Below are positions 1 through 8,153 of a DNA stretch of 64,000 nt, one piece after another. Numbering within the stretch: the first letter of the stretch is position 1; the number at the start of each line of letters is the position of its first letter. This stretch comes from Allomuricauda sp. F6463D (GTDB taxonomy: Bacteria; Bacteroidota; Bacteroidia; Flavobacteriales; Flavobacteriaceae), in the NCBI RefSeq assembly GCF_023015965.1, contig NZ_JALKAN010000004.1, positions 62,001-126,000 on the forward strand, read 5' to 3'. The position numbers were made by a program, and so were the translations under genes. Under the pieces are notes generated by a model. That model did not search any database and was not told the DNA's origin. It was given only the letters and a program-made list of their open reading frames with translations.

Positions 1-77
1 TGCCCGCTTTGTGGCTCCGCTACATCAAGCTCTCCATGGAGTCTCTCAAACAAACTATCTAAACTATCTTTGTTCAT
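1..77 (-). CDS. N-terminus of a sigma-factor-associated protein (partial, probable anti-sigma or regulator)
   Basis: An ATG at 77-75 on the minus strand opens a frame of 25 codons that runs off the left edge. It reads MNKDSLDSLFERLHGELDVA and continues into EPQSG. It starts two bases after the stop of the upstream ECF sigma gene, as expected for a co-transcribed anti-sigma or accessory protein. The acidic, amphipathic opening resembles the proteins that follow this sigma factor in other Flavobacteriaceae, but the fragment is too short to name a family. The function is inferred from position only. Confidence 0.55.
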   Translation of the reverse strand, partial: MNKDSLDSLFERLHGELDVAEPQSG

Positions 78-79
78 AT

Positions 80-637
80 CTAAACATTTACGGTCAATTT
101 TTTTCTCAAGCTTTGTTTGGCCCTCGAAATCATGGTTCTACAATTAGCATAGCTAATATTCATTATTTTGCCTATTTCTTCGTAATCATACCCTTCGATT
201 AAATGTAAGGTCAAAGAAACTCTGTAATTATCTTTCAAACTGTTCATGGTTTCCATCACTTTTTGAGCCTTCAGTTCTGTATAGCCATTCTGGTCCGAAG
301 CAACTGCATCATTATCTTCGACCTTGTACATTACATTATCCAAATCGACAGCGTATTTTTTCTGCTGCTTTCTGTAATGGTAAATACTGTTGTTGATCAC
401 AATCCGCTTCAACCATGCCCCGAAGGTGACGTCTCCTTTAAAGGTGTGCAGTTTGGTAAACGCGCTCAGGAACGATTCCTGCATCACATCCTCAGCCTCA
501 GCAGTATGTTTTACAATCCTTAAAGCGGTATTGTACATCGCTTTGTAATAACGGTTGTAAATCTCTAACTGAGCACTTTGTTTCCCCTGCATGCACAATT
601 GGAGCAGTGTGTCAATATGTTCATTTTGTTGGCTCAA
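80..637 (-). CDS. ECF RNA polymerase sigma factor, sigma-70 family
   Basis: 185 residues, the normal size of an extracytoplasmic-function sigma factor. Region 2 lies at about residues 25-95, with the typical AEDVMQESFLSAF (helix that binds core polymerase) and the FGAWLKRIVINNSIYHYRK stretch of region 2.3/2.4 that melts and reads the -10 element. Region 4 (about 130-180) has the helix-turn-helix YDYEEIGKIMNISYANCRTMISRAKQ for the -35 element. A linker of about 30 residues separates them. It would direct core polymerase to a small stress or envelope regulon; the regulon cannot be told from sequence. The gene transcribed after it (edge of window) is probably its partner regulator, and lon is divergent. 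Confidence 0.93.
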   Translation of the reverse strand: MSQQNEHIDTLLQLCMQGKQSAQLEIYNRYYKAMYNTALRIVKHTAEAEDVMQESFLSAFTKLHTFKGDVTFGAWLKRIVINNSIYHYRKQQKKYAVDLDNVMYKVEDNDAVASDQNGYTELKAQKVMETMNSLKDNYRVSLTLHLIEGYDYEEIGKIMNISYANCRTMISRAKQSLRKKLTVNV

Positions 638-854
638 AAAATGAATGCTTTGTCTTATAGATTACCTAATTTACCAATTGTTACACTTTTTTCTTAAAAT
701 TTGATTTTTAATGGCACAGGAATTGCCAACTAATGGATGATAATAAGCTTCTGAATCCTTATAAATATTGATTTTTAAGGCTTTACGAGAGTTTAAAGAT
801 GGAATAAAAATGTTGGTTGTTTGTTTGTTATGACAAAATGACCGAAAAGATGAT

Positions 855-3305
855 ATGGGAGAGATGAAAATTACCAAATTTGACAATATAGAGTTACAGG
901 GATTGGATGAAGATGCGGAGTTGATACCGTTGTTAACCCCTGAAGATGAGGAGCAGATGAACAAAGAGAGCTTACCGGAGACATTGCCGGTACTGCCTCT
1001 ACGAAATACTGTTTTGTTTCCTGGTGTTGTAATACCGATTACTGCAGGGAGGGACAAGTCCATTAATTTGATCAAAGATGCCAACAATGGCACCAAGACT
1101 ATCGGGGTAGTTTCCCAAAAAGATGAAGCTGTTGAGAACCCGGGGGTGGAAGACATAAATACTGTTGGGACAGTGGCACGAATACTTAGGGTACTACAAA
1201 TGCCGGATGGGAATACCACAGTGATCATTCAAGGAAAAAAGAGGTTTAAGATAGATGCCGTCCTTACCGAGAAACCATATATCACGGCCAAGGTGAGCGA
1301 GGCAGCTGAAGAACGCCCAGATGATAAAAACACTGAGTTTGAGGCTATTATAGATTCAATCAAGGAATTGGCATTTAAGATCATTAAGGATAACCCGAAT
1401 ATCCCGAGTGAAGCCACTTTTGCTATCAAGAATATTCAGAGTAATTCATTCTTGATCAATTTTGTGTCATCAAACTTAAACTTGGCAGTTAAAGAAAAGC
1501 AGGAGCTTTTGGAAATTGCCAACCTTCAGGAAAGGGCGTTGACTACCTTGAAGTATATGAACATGGAACTTCAAAAGTTGGAACTGCGCAACGATATCCA
1601 AAGCAAAGTACGCAGCGATATGGACCAGCAGCAACGTGAATATTTCCTTCACCAGCAAATGAAGACTATCCAAGAAGAACTTGGTGGGCTTTCGTATGAA
1701 GAAGAGGTGGATGAAATGAGTGAAAAGGCCAAAAAGAAAAAGTGGGGCAAAAAAGTACAGGAGCATTTTGAAAAAGAACTGGCCAAAATGCAGCGTATGA
1801 ACCCACAGGTGGCGGAGTATTCCATTCAACGCAACTATTTGGATCTTTTAATAGACCTTCCTTGGAACGAATACTCAAAAGATAAATTTGACCTTAAACG
1901 CGCCGAAAAGATTCTGAATCGAGATCATTATGGTCTGGAGGATGTAAAACGTAGAATTATAGAATATTTGGCGGTACTTAAGTTGAGGAACGATATGAAA
2001 TCGCCCATTCTTTGTTTGTACGGCCCTCCTGGAGTGGGTAAAACTTCTTTGGGGAAATCCGTGGCGGAAGCCCTTGGTAGGGAATATGTACGAATGTCTT
2101 TGGGTGGACTGCGCGATGAAGCAGAAATTCGCGGACATAGAAAAACCTATATCGGTGCGATGCCCGGTAGAATAATCCAAAGTTTAAAGAAAGCAGGGAC
2201 TTCCAATCCTGTGTTTATTTTGGATGAGATAGATAAATTGGCGAGCAGTCATCAAGGAGACCCTTCATCTGCCATGTTGGAGGTGCTGGACCCTGAACAG
2301 AACAGTGAGTTCCACGATAATTTCTTGGAATTGGGCTATGATCTGTCCAAAGTAATGTTCATTGCCACAGCGAACAATTTATCCACTATTCAGCCAGCAT
2401 TGCGCGACCGAATGGAAATTATTAATGTGACGGGATACACTATCGAAGAAAAGGTAGAGATTGCCAAGCGCCATTTATTGCCCAAACAATTGGAGGAACA
2501 TGGCCTCGTAGGCAAGGACCTGAAAATTGGGAAGCGTCAGTTGGAAAAAATAGTGGAAGGCTATACCCGCGAATCTGGAGTCCGTGGTCTAGAAAAGCAA
2601 ATAGCCAAAGTAGTGAGGTTTGCCGCAAAATCCATTGCCATGGAAGAGGAGTACAATATAAAACTGACCAATGAGGATATAGAAAAAATTCTTGGACCTG
2701 CCCGTTTGGAACGCGATAAGTACGAAAACAACGATGTGGCTGGAGTGGTCACTGGTTTGGCATGGACAAGTGTTGGGGGTGATATTCTGTTTATCGAATC
2801 CATTCTTTCCAAAGGAAAGGGAACCCTGAATATTACCGGTAACCTTGGTAAAGTAATGAAGGAATCGGCAACTATCGCCATGGAGTACATAAAATCCAAT
2901 GCGGATATTTTTGGAATAGATTCCGCTGTGTTCGAGAAGTACAATGTGCATATCCACGTACCTGAAGGTGCGACGCCCAAAGATGGGCCAAGTGCAGGTA
3001 TTACCATGCTGACATCCTTGGTATCGCTCTTTACACAACGTAAGGTGAAAAAGAGTTTGGCCATGACGGGTGAGATTACACTTCGCGGCAAGGTGTTGCC
3101 CGTAGGTGGAATCAAAGAAAAAATATTGGCTGCCAAAAGAGCCAAAATCAAGGAGATTATCCTTTGTGCGGACAATAGAAAAGATATTGAAGAAATCAAG
3201 GAGGAATATGTAAAGGGACTTACGTTCCATTACGTGACCGATATGAGCGAGGTAATCGATTTGGCCATTACCAAACAAAGGGTGAAAAATGCTAAAACCC
3301 TATAA
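855..3305 (+). CDS. lon: Lon protease, ATP-dependent, S16 family
   Basis: 816 residues, full length for LonA. The N-terminal substrate-binding domain (about 40-250) starts after an acidic extension. A coiled-coil region leads into the AAA+ module with Walker [10 protein letters not shown] near residue 390 and Walker [10 protein letters not shown]. The C-terminal protease domain has the catalytic Ser in KDGPSAG (about residue 713) and Lys in GGIKEK (about 754), the Ser-Lys dyad of the family. It degrades misfolded and specific regulatory proteins in the cytoplasm. The start at 855 (MGEMK) is taken; an ATG three codons on is equally possible. It is divergent from the ECF sigma gene, with a 217-bp spacer that must hold both promoters. 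Confidence 0.97.
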   Translation: MGEMKITKFDNIELQGLDEDAELIPLLTPEDEEQMNKESLPETLPVLPLRNTVLFPGVVIPITAGRDKSINLIKDANNGTKTIGVVSQKDEAVENPGVEDINTVGTVARILRVLQMPDGNTTVIIQGKKRFKIDAVLTEKPYITAKVSEAAEERPDDKNTEFEAIIDSIKELAFKIIKDNPNIPSEATFAIKNIQSNSFLINFVSSNLNLAVKEKQELLEIANLQERALTTLKYMNMELQKLELRNDIQSKVRSDMDQQQREYFLHQQMKTIQEELGGLSYEEEVDEMSEKAKKKKWGKKVQEHFEKELAKMQRMNPQVAEYSIQRNYLDLLIDLPWNEYSKDKFDLKRAEKILNRDHYGLEDVKRRIIEYLAVLKLRNDMKSPILCLYGPPGVGKTSLGKSVAEALGREYVRMSLGGLRDEAEIRGHRKTYIGAMPGRIIQSLKKAGTSNPVFILDEIDKLASSHQGDPSSAMLEVLDPEQNSEFHDNFLELGYDLSKVMFIATANNLSTIQPALRDRMEIINVTGYTIEEKVEIAKRHLLPKQLEEHGLVGKDLKIGKRQLEKIVEGYTRESGVRGLEKQIAKVVRFAAKSIAMEEEYNIKLTNEDIEKILGPARLERDKYENNDVAGVVTGLAWTSVGGDILFIESILSKGKGTLNITGNLGKVMKESATIAMEYIKSNADIFGIDSAVFEKYNVHIHVPEGATPKDGPSAGITMLTSLVSLFTQRKVKKSLAMTGEITLRGKVLPVGGIKEKILAAKRAKIKEIILCADNRKDIEEIKEEYVKGLTFHYVTDMSEVIDLAITKQRVKNAKTL

Positions 3306-3346
3306 TGGTATGATACAAATCATAAAGCAGTAATAGCTTTTCTGAT

Positions 3347-3354
3347 TATTTTTG
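3347..3354 (+). promoter_or_regulatory. Possible -7 element of a cmk promoter (near-leaderless)
   Basis: TATTTTTG fits the Bacteroidota -7 consensus TAnnTTTG and ends five bases before the cmk ATG at 3359. Transcription from it would begin at about the start codon. No clear TTTG -33 element lies 19 bases upstream, so this may be chance. Confidence 0.3.
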
Positions 3355-3358
3355 GCGC

Positions 3359-4057
3359 ATGGGAAAAATAACAATAGCAATTGATGGTTATTCCTCTACA
3401 GGAAAAAGTACCATCGCCAAACGATTGGCTTCAGCTTTAAATTATATTTATGTGGACACCGGGGCCATGTACCGGGCGGTGACCCTTTTTGCACTGCAAC
3501 AAGATATCATCAACAATAAAGGGGAGGTGGATGACGCTGCTTTGGTGGCAAGATTATCCGAAATACACCTCAAATTTGTTCCCAATAAAGCTACGGGTCG
3601 TTCCGAAATGTTTTTGAACGATGAAAACGTGGAACAGGAAATCCGATCTATGCGGGTTTCAGGTTTTGTAAGCCCTGTTGCTGCCATAAAGGAGGTCCGT
3701 GAAAAGTTGGTGAAAATACAGCAGGAAATGGGTAAGGACAAAGGCATTGTGATGGACGGCCGTGACATTGGTACCGTTGTTTTTCCGGATGCGGAGCTAA
3801 AATTGTTTATGACAGCCTCTCCTGAAACCCGAGCGGCACGCCGGTATAAAGAGTTATTGGAAAAAGGGGAGGAGGTCACCTATGCCGAAGTGCTTAAAAA
3901 TGTGGAGGAACGTGACCGCATTGACTCTACCCGAAGCATATCTCCGCTCACCAAGGCCAAAGATGCCATTGAGTTTGATAATAGCGATATGGGCTTGGAA
4001 GAACAGTTTGAACGTATCCATGATTACTCGCAACGGGTGATTGCGAAGGAAGGGTGA
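3359..4057 (+). CDS. cmk: Cytidylate kinase
   Basis: 232 residues. It phosphorylates CMP and dCMP to the diphosphates using ATP, an essential step in pyrimidine nucleotide recycling. The P-loop GYSSTGKSTIAK is at residues 9-20. DTGAMYRA follows (about 37-44), and the CMP-binding GRDIGTVVFPDA is at about 139-150. The ARRYKELLEKG lid and the RDxxDSTRSISPL motif are all present, so the enzyme looks intact. It is 54 bp downstream of lon on the same strand. Its last 35 or so bases are repeated, slightly diverged, at 5339-5376 beyond the next gene. Confidence 0.97.
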   Translation: MGKITIAIDGYSSTGKSTIAKRLASALNYIYVDTGAMYRAVTLFALQQDIINNKGEVDDAALVARLSEIHLKFVPNKATGRSEMFLNDENVEQEIRSMRVSGFVSPVAAIKEVREKLVKIQQEMGKDKGIVMDGRDIGTVVFPDAELKLFMTASPETRAARRYKELLEKGEEVTYAEVLKNVEERDRIDSTRSISPLTKAKDAIEFDNSDMGLEEQFERIHDYSQRVIAKEG

Positions 4058-4060
4058 GAA
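4023..4060 (+). repeat. Direct repeat, copy 1: 3' end of cmk
   Basis: The last codons and stop of cmk (4023-4060) match 5339-5376 at 35 of 38 positions, in the same orientation. Mismatches fall at 4030, 4035 and 4051. Here the sequence is coding. The second copy is orphaned in intergenic DNA beyond the BASS transporter gene, 1,316 bp away. Confidence 0.85.
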
Positions 4061-4206
4061 CTATTAAGTTGTGGAGTTGTACTTAGGTCGGTTATGCGTG
4101 GTTGAGTTAGACCTTCGTATGTAGGCATAAAATAGGGAATAAGCACTAAAGTGAGGATCTAGCAACAAGCAGCTATTTTTTACACCGGGTTATACTTAAC
4201 ATTTTT

Positions 4207-5085
4207 TTATTTAAAATCTACCCTTGGTCTTTTGCCCAATATCCACATTAAAATTCCACCAGTTAAAAACATCCAAATAGAATAGGCTGCTGTTGGAATT
4301 CCCATTTCTACATTGTTTAATATGGAAGTGGCAATTACAAAAGCTAACGTACCATTCTGTATCCCACTTTCAATTGTGATTGAGATAGTGTTTTTCGCAT
4401 TCAACCTAAATAATTTAGCGGTCAGGTAACCCAATCCCATAGTTACTATATTAAGTATCAATGTAACTAATCCAGCAGCTTTCATTCCGTCTACAAGTTT
4501 ATCAATATTGGCGGCCAAAACTGCTATAAACACTAATATAAAAATGACTGTTGAGGCATTGCGCATTGGCTTTTCCATCCGTTTTGCAAAATTGGTTTTG
4601 TGTTTACGAACGAACATTCCAATCGAAATAGGAATAACTGTGATTCCCATTATTTGTATTATGGTATCTAATATTGGTAATTTGATTGTAACATCGGTGT
4701 TACTACTAAAATACTCCAATGTATAAGAGAGAATAAACGGTATGGTCAGGATGGTTGTTAAACTAGCAATAGCAGTTAATGTGACCGATAATGCAATATT
4801 CCCTTTGCAAACCTGTGTTATTAAATTACTGGTTGGTCCACCAGGGCAACTAGCTAAAATCATTAATCCAATTGCGATTGTGGGGTTTAGATTAAAAACT
4901 ATAGCTAGTGAAAACCCAATAAGAGGTAAAAAAACAAGTTGATTGGTAAAACCAATTAGAATTGCTTTTGGCTGCTTTATAATTCTAGTAAAATCGGCTG
5001 GAATCAAAGTCATTCCCATTCCTAGCATTATAATAGCAAGGGACAACGGTAAAAATACTTTACTAATTAGTTCAGCTAGACTCAT
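4207..5085 (-). CDS. Bile acid:sodium symporter (BASS) family transporter
   Basis: 292 residues, almost entirely hydrophobic, with eight to ten membrane segments. Family marks are NxxxxPLIGFSLA near residues 48-62, the CPGGPTSNLITQVCKGN crossover motif at about 79-95 (the conserved P-G-G region that binds sodium) and a second half with ESGIQNGTLAF at about 240-250. BASS proteins move organic anions with sodium across the inner membrane. Substrates range from bile acids to pyruvate and pantothenate, so the substrate here is open. The gene lies opposite to cmk in a short segment flanked by two copies of the cmk 3' end, which suggests it was inserted there. Confidence 0.9.
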   Translation of the reverse strand: MSLAELISKVFLPLSLAIIMLGMGMTLIPADFTRIIKQPKAILIGFTNQLVFLPLIGFSLAIVFNLNPTIAIGLMILASCPGGPTSNLITQVCKGNIALSVTLTAIASLTTILTIPFILSYTLEYFSSNTDVTIKLPILDTIIQIMGITVIPISIGMFVRKHKTNFAKRMEKPMRNASTVIFILVFIAVLAANIDKLVDGMKAAGLVTLILNIVTMGLGYLTAKLFRLNAKNTISITIESGIQNGTLAFVIATSILNNVEMGIPTAAYSIWMFLTGGILMWILGKRPRVDFK

Positions 5086-5472
5086 AAGTTGGTAATTTAT
5101 TTAAAGTTTCTGGTGCATATTAAGCCCAACTTTATTTAGATATTAATTATTTCGCCCGATTACTGAAATAAGTGCGGCATGGGAAGTGAAGTTAGTTTTT
5201 TTTACTTAAAATTCCGGTATGGATTTGTGGATGTATTTGTTGAGTTGACAAAATACAGTTTTGAGTTTACGTGGAATTCCTTAAAACTAAAAAGACGCTT
5301 AAAAGAACGCCTTTTTTAAAAGTTCTTGACTCCCTACTATTACTCACAACAGGTGATTGCGAAGGAGGGGTGAGAAGAGAAATTTTCTCCGATAGAAATA
5401 CCTCGCTACAAGAATGCAGTTAATGGAATGTAATAGGAAACCTAGTAAATTGTCGCGCTGGCCAGTCTTTAC
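5086..5472. other. Intergenic region of 387 bp with the orphan cmk-end repeat
   Basis: No gene is visible. It contains the upstream region of the BASS gene, the orphan copy of the cmk 3' end at 5339-5376 and, just after it, a 13-bp perfect inverted repeat GAGAAATTTTCTC that could be a small hairpin. Confidence 0.6.
5339..5376 (+). repeat. Direct repeat, copy 2: orphan copy of the cmk 3' end
   Basis: 38 bp, 35 identical to 4023-4060, same orientation, but not attached to any coding frame. It lies between the BASS gene and the FG-GAP gene. The three substitutions fit either drift after duplication or origin from another strain's cmk. Confidence 0.85.
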
Positions 5473-6597
5473 TCAATCTTCATTGAAAATATTTAGATAA
5501 AAAAGATTGAAATCATCCGAATTAATCACAGTAATATCCATCCAGCCATCAGCATTTATATCCCCAACTTCCACATCGTAAGTTCTCGCGGACATATTGG
5601 TCAAATTAATCTCGTCAAAGGTTTCACCATTGAGATTCATAAAAACGGTGTTTGGTTTTAAGTAATTGCCGGTAACAATATCCATAAAACCATCTTTATC
5701 AAAATCGGCAAGAGCAATACTATACGTGTCCGTATCATCATTGCCATAAGCTACAGTTTTATCAAAAGTAAAATCTTCACTTCCCAAGTATATACTGTTG
5801 GCACTGTTGAGGTTTCCGGTAATAATATCCAAGAATCCATCATTGTTCATATCTGCCACTGCAACAGATCGGGTCTCAAAAGTGCCTGTTCCAAAATTCA
5901 TTTTTTTCTCAAATGTTCGATTGCCCTTATTTATAAATATCTCATTTGGAATGTTATCCCTGTTGGCAAGAACCAAATCTGGTAAGTTGTCGTTGTTTAG
6001 GTCTTTTATGGCAATGTCTATAGTTGAATTTTGTTGTGTTTCCAATTTAACGCAGTCAAAGTTTAAGGACCCGTTATTATAACAAATCATGTTCTGTTGT
6101 CCTCTATTTGTAATGATAAAGTCGATAAAACCATTATTATCAAGGTCTGCAATTGCCACGTTTCTGGCGTTGGAAATTTCACCCACTTCCGAATGAAATT
6201 TAAAACTTCCTGTACCATCATTTACATAAATTTTATGTGATGCCTTATCATTAATTTCTATAATATCTAAATCACCATCATTATCAAAGTCGGCCAATTC
6301 CGCGGCATAGGAGGTTGAATGTATGGTTCCTAATAAACTCATAGAATTAAACACCTTTCCAGAATTGAAGAAGATAAAATTTGTTTCGGGCCAATGCCTG
6401 CCATTGGATACAACAGCATCCAGTTTACCGTCATTGTTCACATCGCCAAGGCTAATCGATGAGCTTCTTTGCTTTTTAGTGCCAAAACTATATCTAGGTT
6501 CCTCTTCGTTCATATCATTTCTGCTAAAGAACCCCCGTTCTTGGGCGGAAGTTGACATAGCTAGCAAAACAAAATAAAGCAAGATGATTTTTTTCAT
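5473..6597 (-). CDS. Secreted FG-GAP / VCBS repeat protein
   Basis: 374 residues. A Sec signal peptide is clear (MKKIILLYFVLLAMSTSAQ, cleavage near residue 19). The rest is a run of about seven repeats, each with a calcium-loop core such as DVNNDGKLD, DFDNDGDLD, DLDNNGFID, DLNNDNLPD, DMNNDGFLD, DFDKDGFMD and DINADGWMD, spaced about 45-50 residues apart. That pattern makes a seven-bladed beta-propeller (VCBS/integrin-alpha type). No C-terminal sorting domain of the type 9 secretion system is seen, so it is probably periplasmic or released. Such propellers bind proteins or glycans; the ligand is unknown. It stands alone between accessory genes. Confidence 0.85.
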   Translation of the reverse strand: MKKIILLYFVLLAMSTSAQERGFFSRNDMNEEEPRYSFGTKKQRSSSISLGDVNNDGKLDAVVSNGRHWPETNFIFFNSGKVFNSMSLLGTIHSTSYAAELADFDNDGDLDIIEINDKASHKIYVNDGTGSFKFHSEVGEISNARNVAIADLDNNGFIDFIITNRGQQNMICYNNGSLNFDCVKLETQQNSTIDIAIKDLNNDNLPDLVLANRDNIPNEIFINKGNRTFEKKMNFGTGTFETRSVAVADMNNDGFLDIITGNLNSANSIYLGSEDFTFDKTVAYGNDDTDTYSIALADFDKDGFMDIVTGNYLKPNTVFMNLNGETFDEINLTNMSARTYDVEVGDINADGWMDITVINSDDFNLFYLNIFNED

Positions 6598-6839
6598 TCG
6601 TAAATGTAAATAGGTTTTAGATGAGATCTTTTTCTATTGACTTGATTTGAAGCATCGGTTAACAACTTCAATATGGGAAATCAAGGTACTATTTTTCTGG
6701 GTAAGATTCTAAAGAGACTGGGGGAATATGTTGTAAGGTTAATAGAGAACCGCATTATAAAGGTGTAATAATCTACATGGATTGTCGTAAGTGTACATAA
6801 ATGCTCAGGTTTCATTTATTTAGTAGATTCATAGGAGGC

Positions 6840-7274
6840 TTATACGACCTCATAGTTGGTGATTTTATCATCATTTAAAATTTTTCGGACGGTAGCCCAA
6901 AAACTCAACAACGAACTTGTTGACCTATCTGAAAGTTCAGAAAGCAATAATAAATTATTTACAAACTGTATTATATTGTCATGGTTTGGTTGATGATAAG
7001 CCATATTCCATTTCGGAAAATATCTTTTGTCAATAGAATTTTCCCAAAGTACGGTTACCGTATGGTGTCTATCATCGGCTTGGATTTTTTCAAACACCTC
7101 AAGTACATCGTTTTTATTTCCTTCCAAAATTTGTACGAAATGGTTGTTATGGTAAATGAGGCAACCAGTAATATCTTTTGCTGAGTTCACTTTTATGGCA
7201 GTCTCAAGAATATTGTCTAACTCTTTATGGCTTAACTCTGGTTGTGATATTGAATGGTAATTTAATTGATACAT
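6840..7274 (-). CDS. BLUF-domain blue-light sensor, stand-alone
   Basis: 144 residues: a BLUF domain (about 1-95) and a short C-terminal helical tail with no output domain. The FAD-photocycle residues appear intact: Tyr6 (in LNYHS), Asn30 (four residues before ITG), Gln48 (in HFVQILEG) and the Trp/Met pair in FPKWNMAY. Short BLUF proteins sense blue light through a hydrogen-bond switch around flavin and signal by protein contact. No obvious partner gene adjoins it; the neighbours are an FG-GAP protein and a BON-LysM protein. It probably acts in the cytoplasm on a partner encoded elsewhere. Confidence 0.92.
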   Translation of the reverse strand: MYQLNYHSISQPELSHKELDNILETAIKVNSAKDITGCLIYHNNHFVQILEGNKNDVLEVFEKIQADDRHHTVTVLWENSIDKRYFPKWNMAYHQPNHDNIIQFVNNLLLLSELSDRSTSSLLSFWATVRKILNDDKITNYEVV

Positions 7275-7473
7275 ATTTTTATTCTGACCTTGTGCGATTG
7301 GTCAAAGATATAATTCGTTTTTAATTACGAGATTAACCTGTTCGGAATTCAGCTAGGATATAAATCTTAAAATTGACTTTAATATTGAATTTTCATTTTG
7401 GATTGATAGATTCATTAACAAAGTTGAAGAAGTGCCGTTATGGGTAAGGTGCAAACCCAGTAAACAAAAAAGA

Positions 7474-7486
7474 CGCCCAACGGGCG
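7474..7486 (-). terminator. Terminator of the BON-LysM gene
   Basis: CGCCC-AAC-GGGCG hairpin followed, on the minus strand, by TCTTTTTTGTT. It sits 30 bp past the stop of the LysM gene. Confidence 0.7.
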
Positions 7487-7515
7487 CCTTCTTATTATAT
7501 TAATATCGGTAAGTA

Positions 7516-7896
7516 TTAAATGTTTGGAATCACCAATACTTGATCCGGATGTATCACGTTCGGGTCCTTTAAAATATTGGTGTTTGCATCAAAGATCTTA
7601 GTGTATTTCATGGGGTCACCATAATATTGCTTCGCTATTTTACTCAAAGACTCCCCACTCTTTACCGTGTGTCTGTGGTACACGGATTCATCTTCCACGG
7701 TAAGGTTCGCTTTAATATCAGAAGGGCTTTCCCCGCCAATTTCCTTGATCTTATCCCACAGCAGGTTTTTTTCATACTGTGTTTTGGTCATCCCTTTTAT
7801 TTTTAAGACATCACCTTCAACATTCACATCGCCATTTTTTACATTCAATTCTTCACCTAGGTCCAAAACAGGTTGATATTTTGCTTTAACGCTCAT
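7516..7896 (-). CDS. BON-LysM domain protein (Kbp/YgaU-like)
   Basis: 126 residues. The N-terminal part (about 15-65) is BON-like (VNVEGDVLKIKGMTKTQYEKN), and the C-terminal part (about 75-125) is one LysM domain (HTVKSGESLSKIAKQYYGDPMKYTKIFDAN ... VIHPDQVLVIPNI). No signal peptide is visible. This domain order and size match the YgaU/Kbp family, whose E. coli member binds potassium in the cytoplasm, so a peptidoglycan role should not be assumed from LysM alone. Monocistronic, with its own terminator. Confidence 0.85.
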   Translation of the reverse strand: MSVKAKYQPVLDLGEELNVKNGDVNVEGDVLKIKGMTKTQYEKNLLWDKIKEIGGESPSDIKANLTVEDESVYHRHTVKSGESLSKIAKQYYGDPMKYTKIFDANTNILKDPNVIHPDQVLVIPNI

Positions 7897-8005
7897 AATT
7901 TAATTTTTTATAGTTAACATTTTAGAACTTCAATATAATCAATATGACCATATTTTACTATTAAATAATTGTAATACTTTTTTTCTTGAAACTAAAACTA
8001 GGGGC

Positions 8006-8036
8006 TTTGTATATCAATAATTTAATTGTATTTTTG
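8006..8036 (+). promoter_or_regulatory. rpsA promoter, Bacteroidota sigma type
   Basis: TTTG at 8006-8009, a 19-bp spacer and TATTTTTG at 8029-8036 match the Bacteroidota primary-sigma consensus TTTG-(17-20)-TAnnTTTG. Predicted start is near 8043, giving an untranslated leader of about 110 nt before the ATG at 8154. Confidence 0.65.
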
Positions 8037-8153
8037 CACCCCTTTTAGCAAGGAGGCAAGAGAAAAAGGGAATTAAGAAAAGTATTTTAAAAACCACTTC
8101 CGCGGTAATTGTTTAACTCTTGTAAAACGTGGAATACAAATTTTAATCAGCAA

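Noticed and set aside
2561-3278. Long minus-strand frames over lon
   Set aside because: They are antisense shadows of the conserved protease domain; codon pattern and family matches favour lon.
5290-5320. Apparent terminator with A- and T-runs
   Set aside because: The GC parts (ACGC twice) are direct, not inverted, so no stem forms.
6673-6768. 31-codon frame between FG-GAP and BLUF genes
   Set aside because: Too short, with no start signal and no recognisable motif.
8109-8153. Longer N-terminus for ribosomal protein S1
   Set aside because: The extra residues are unlike the family, and the ATG at 8154 gives the standard start.
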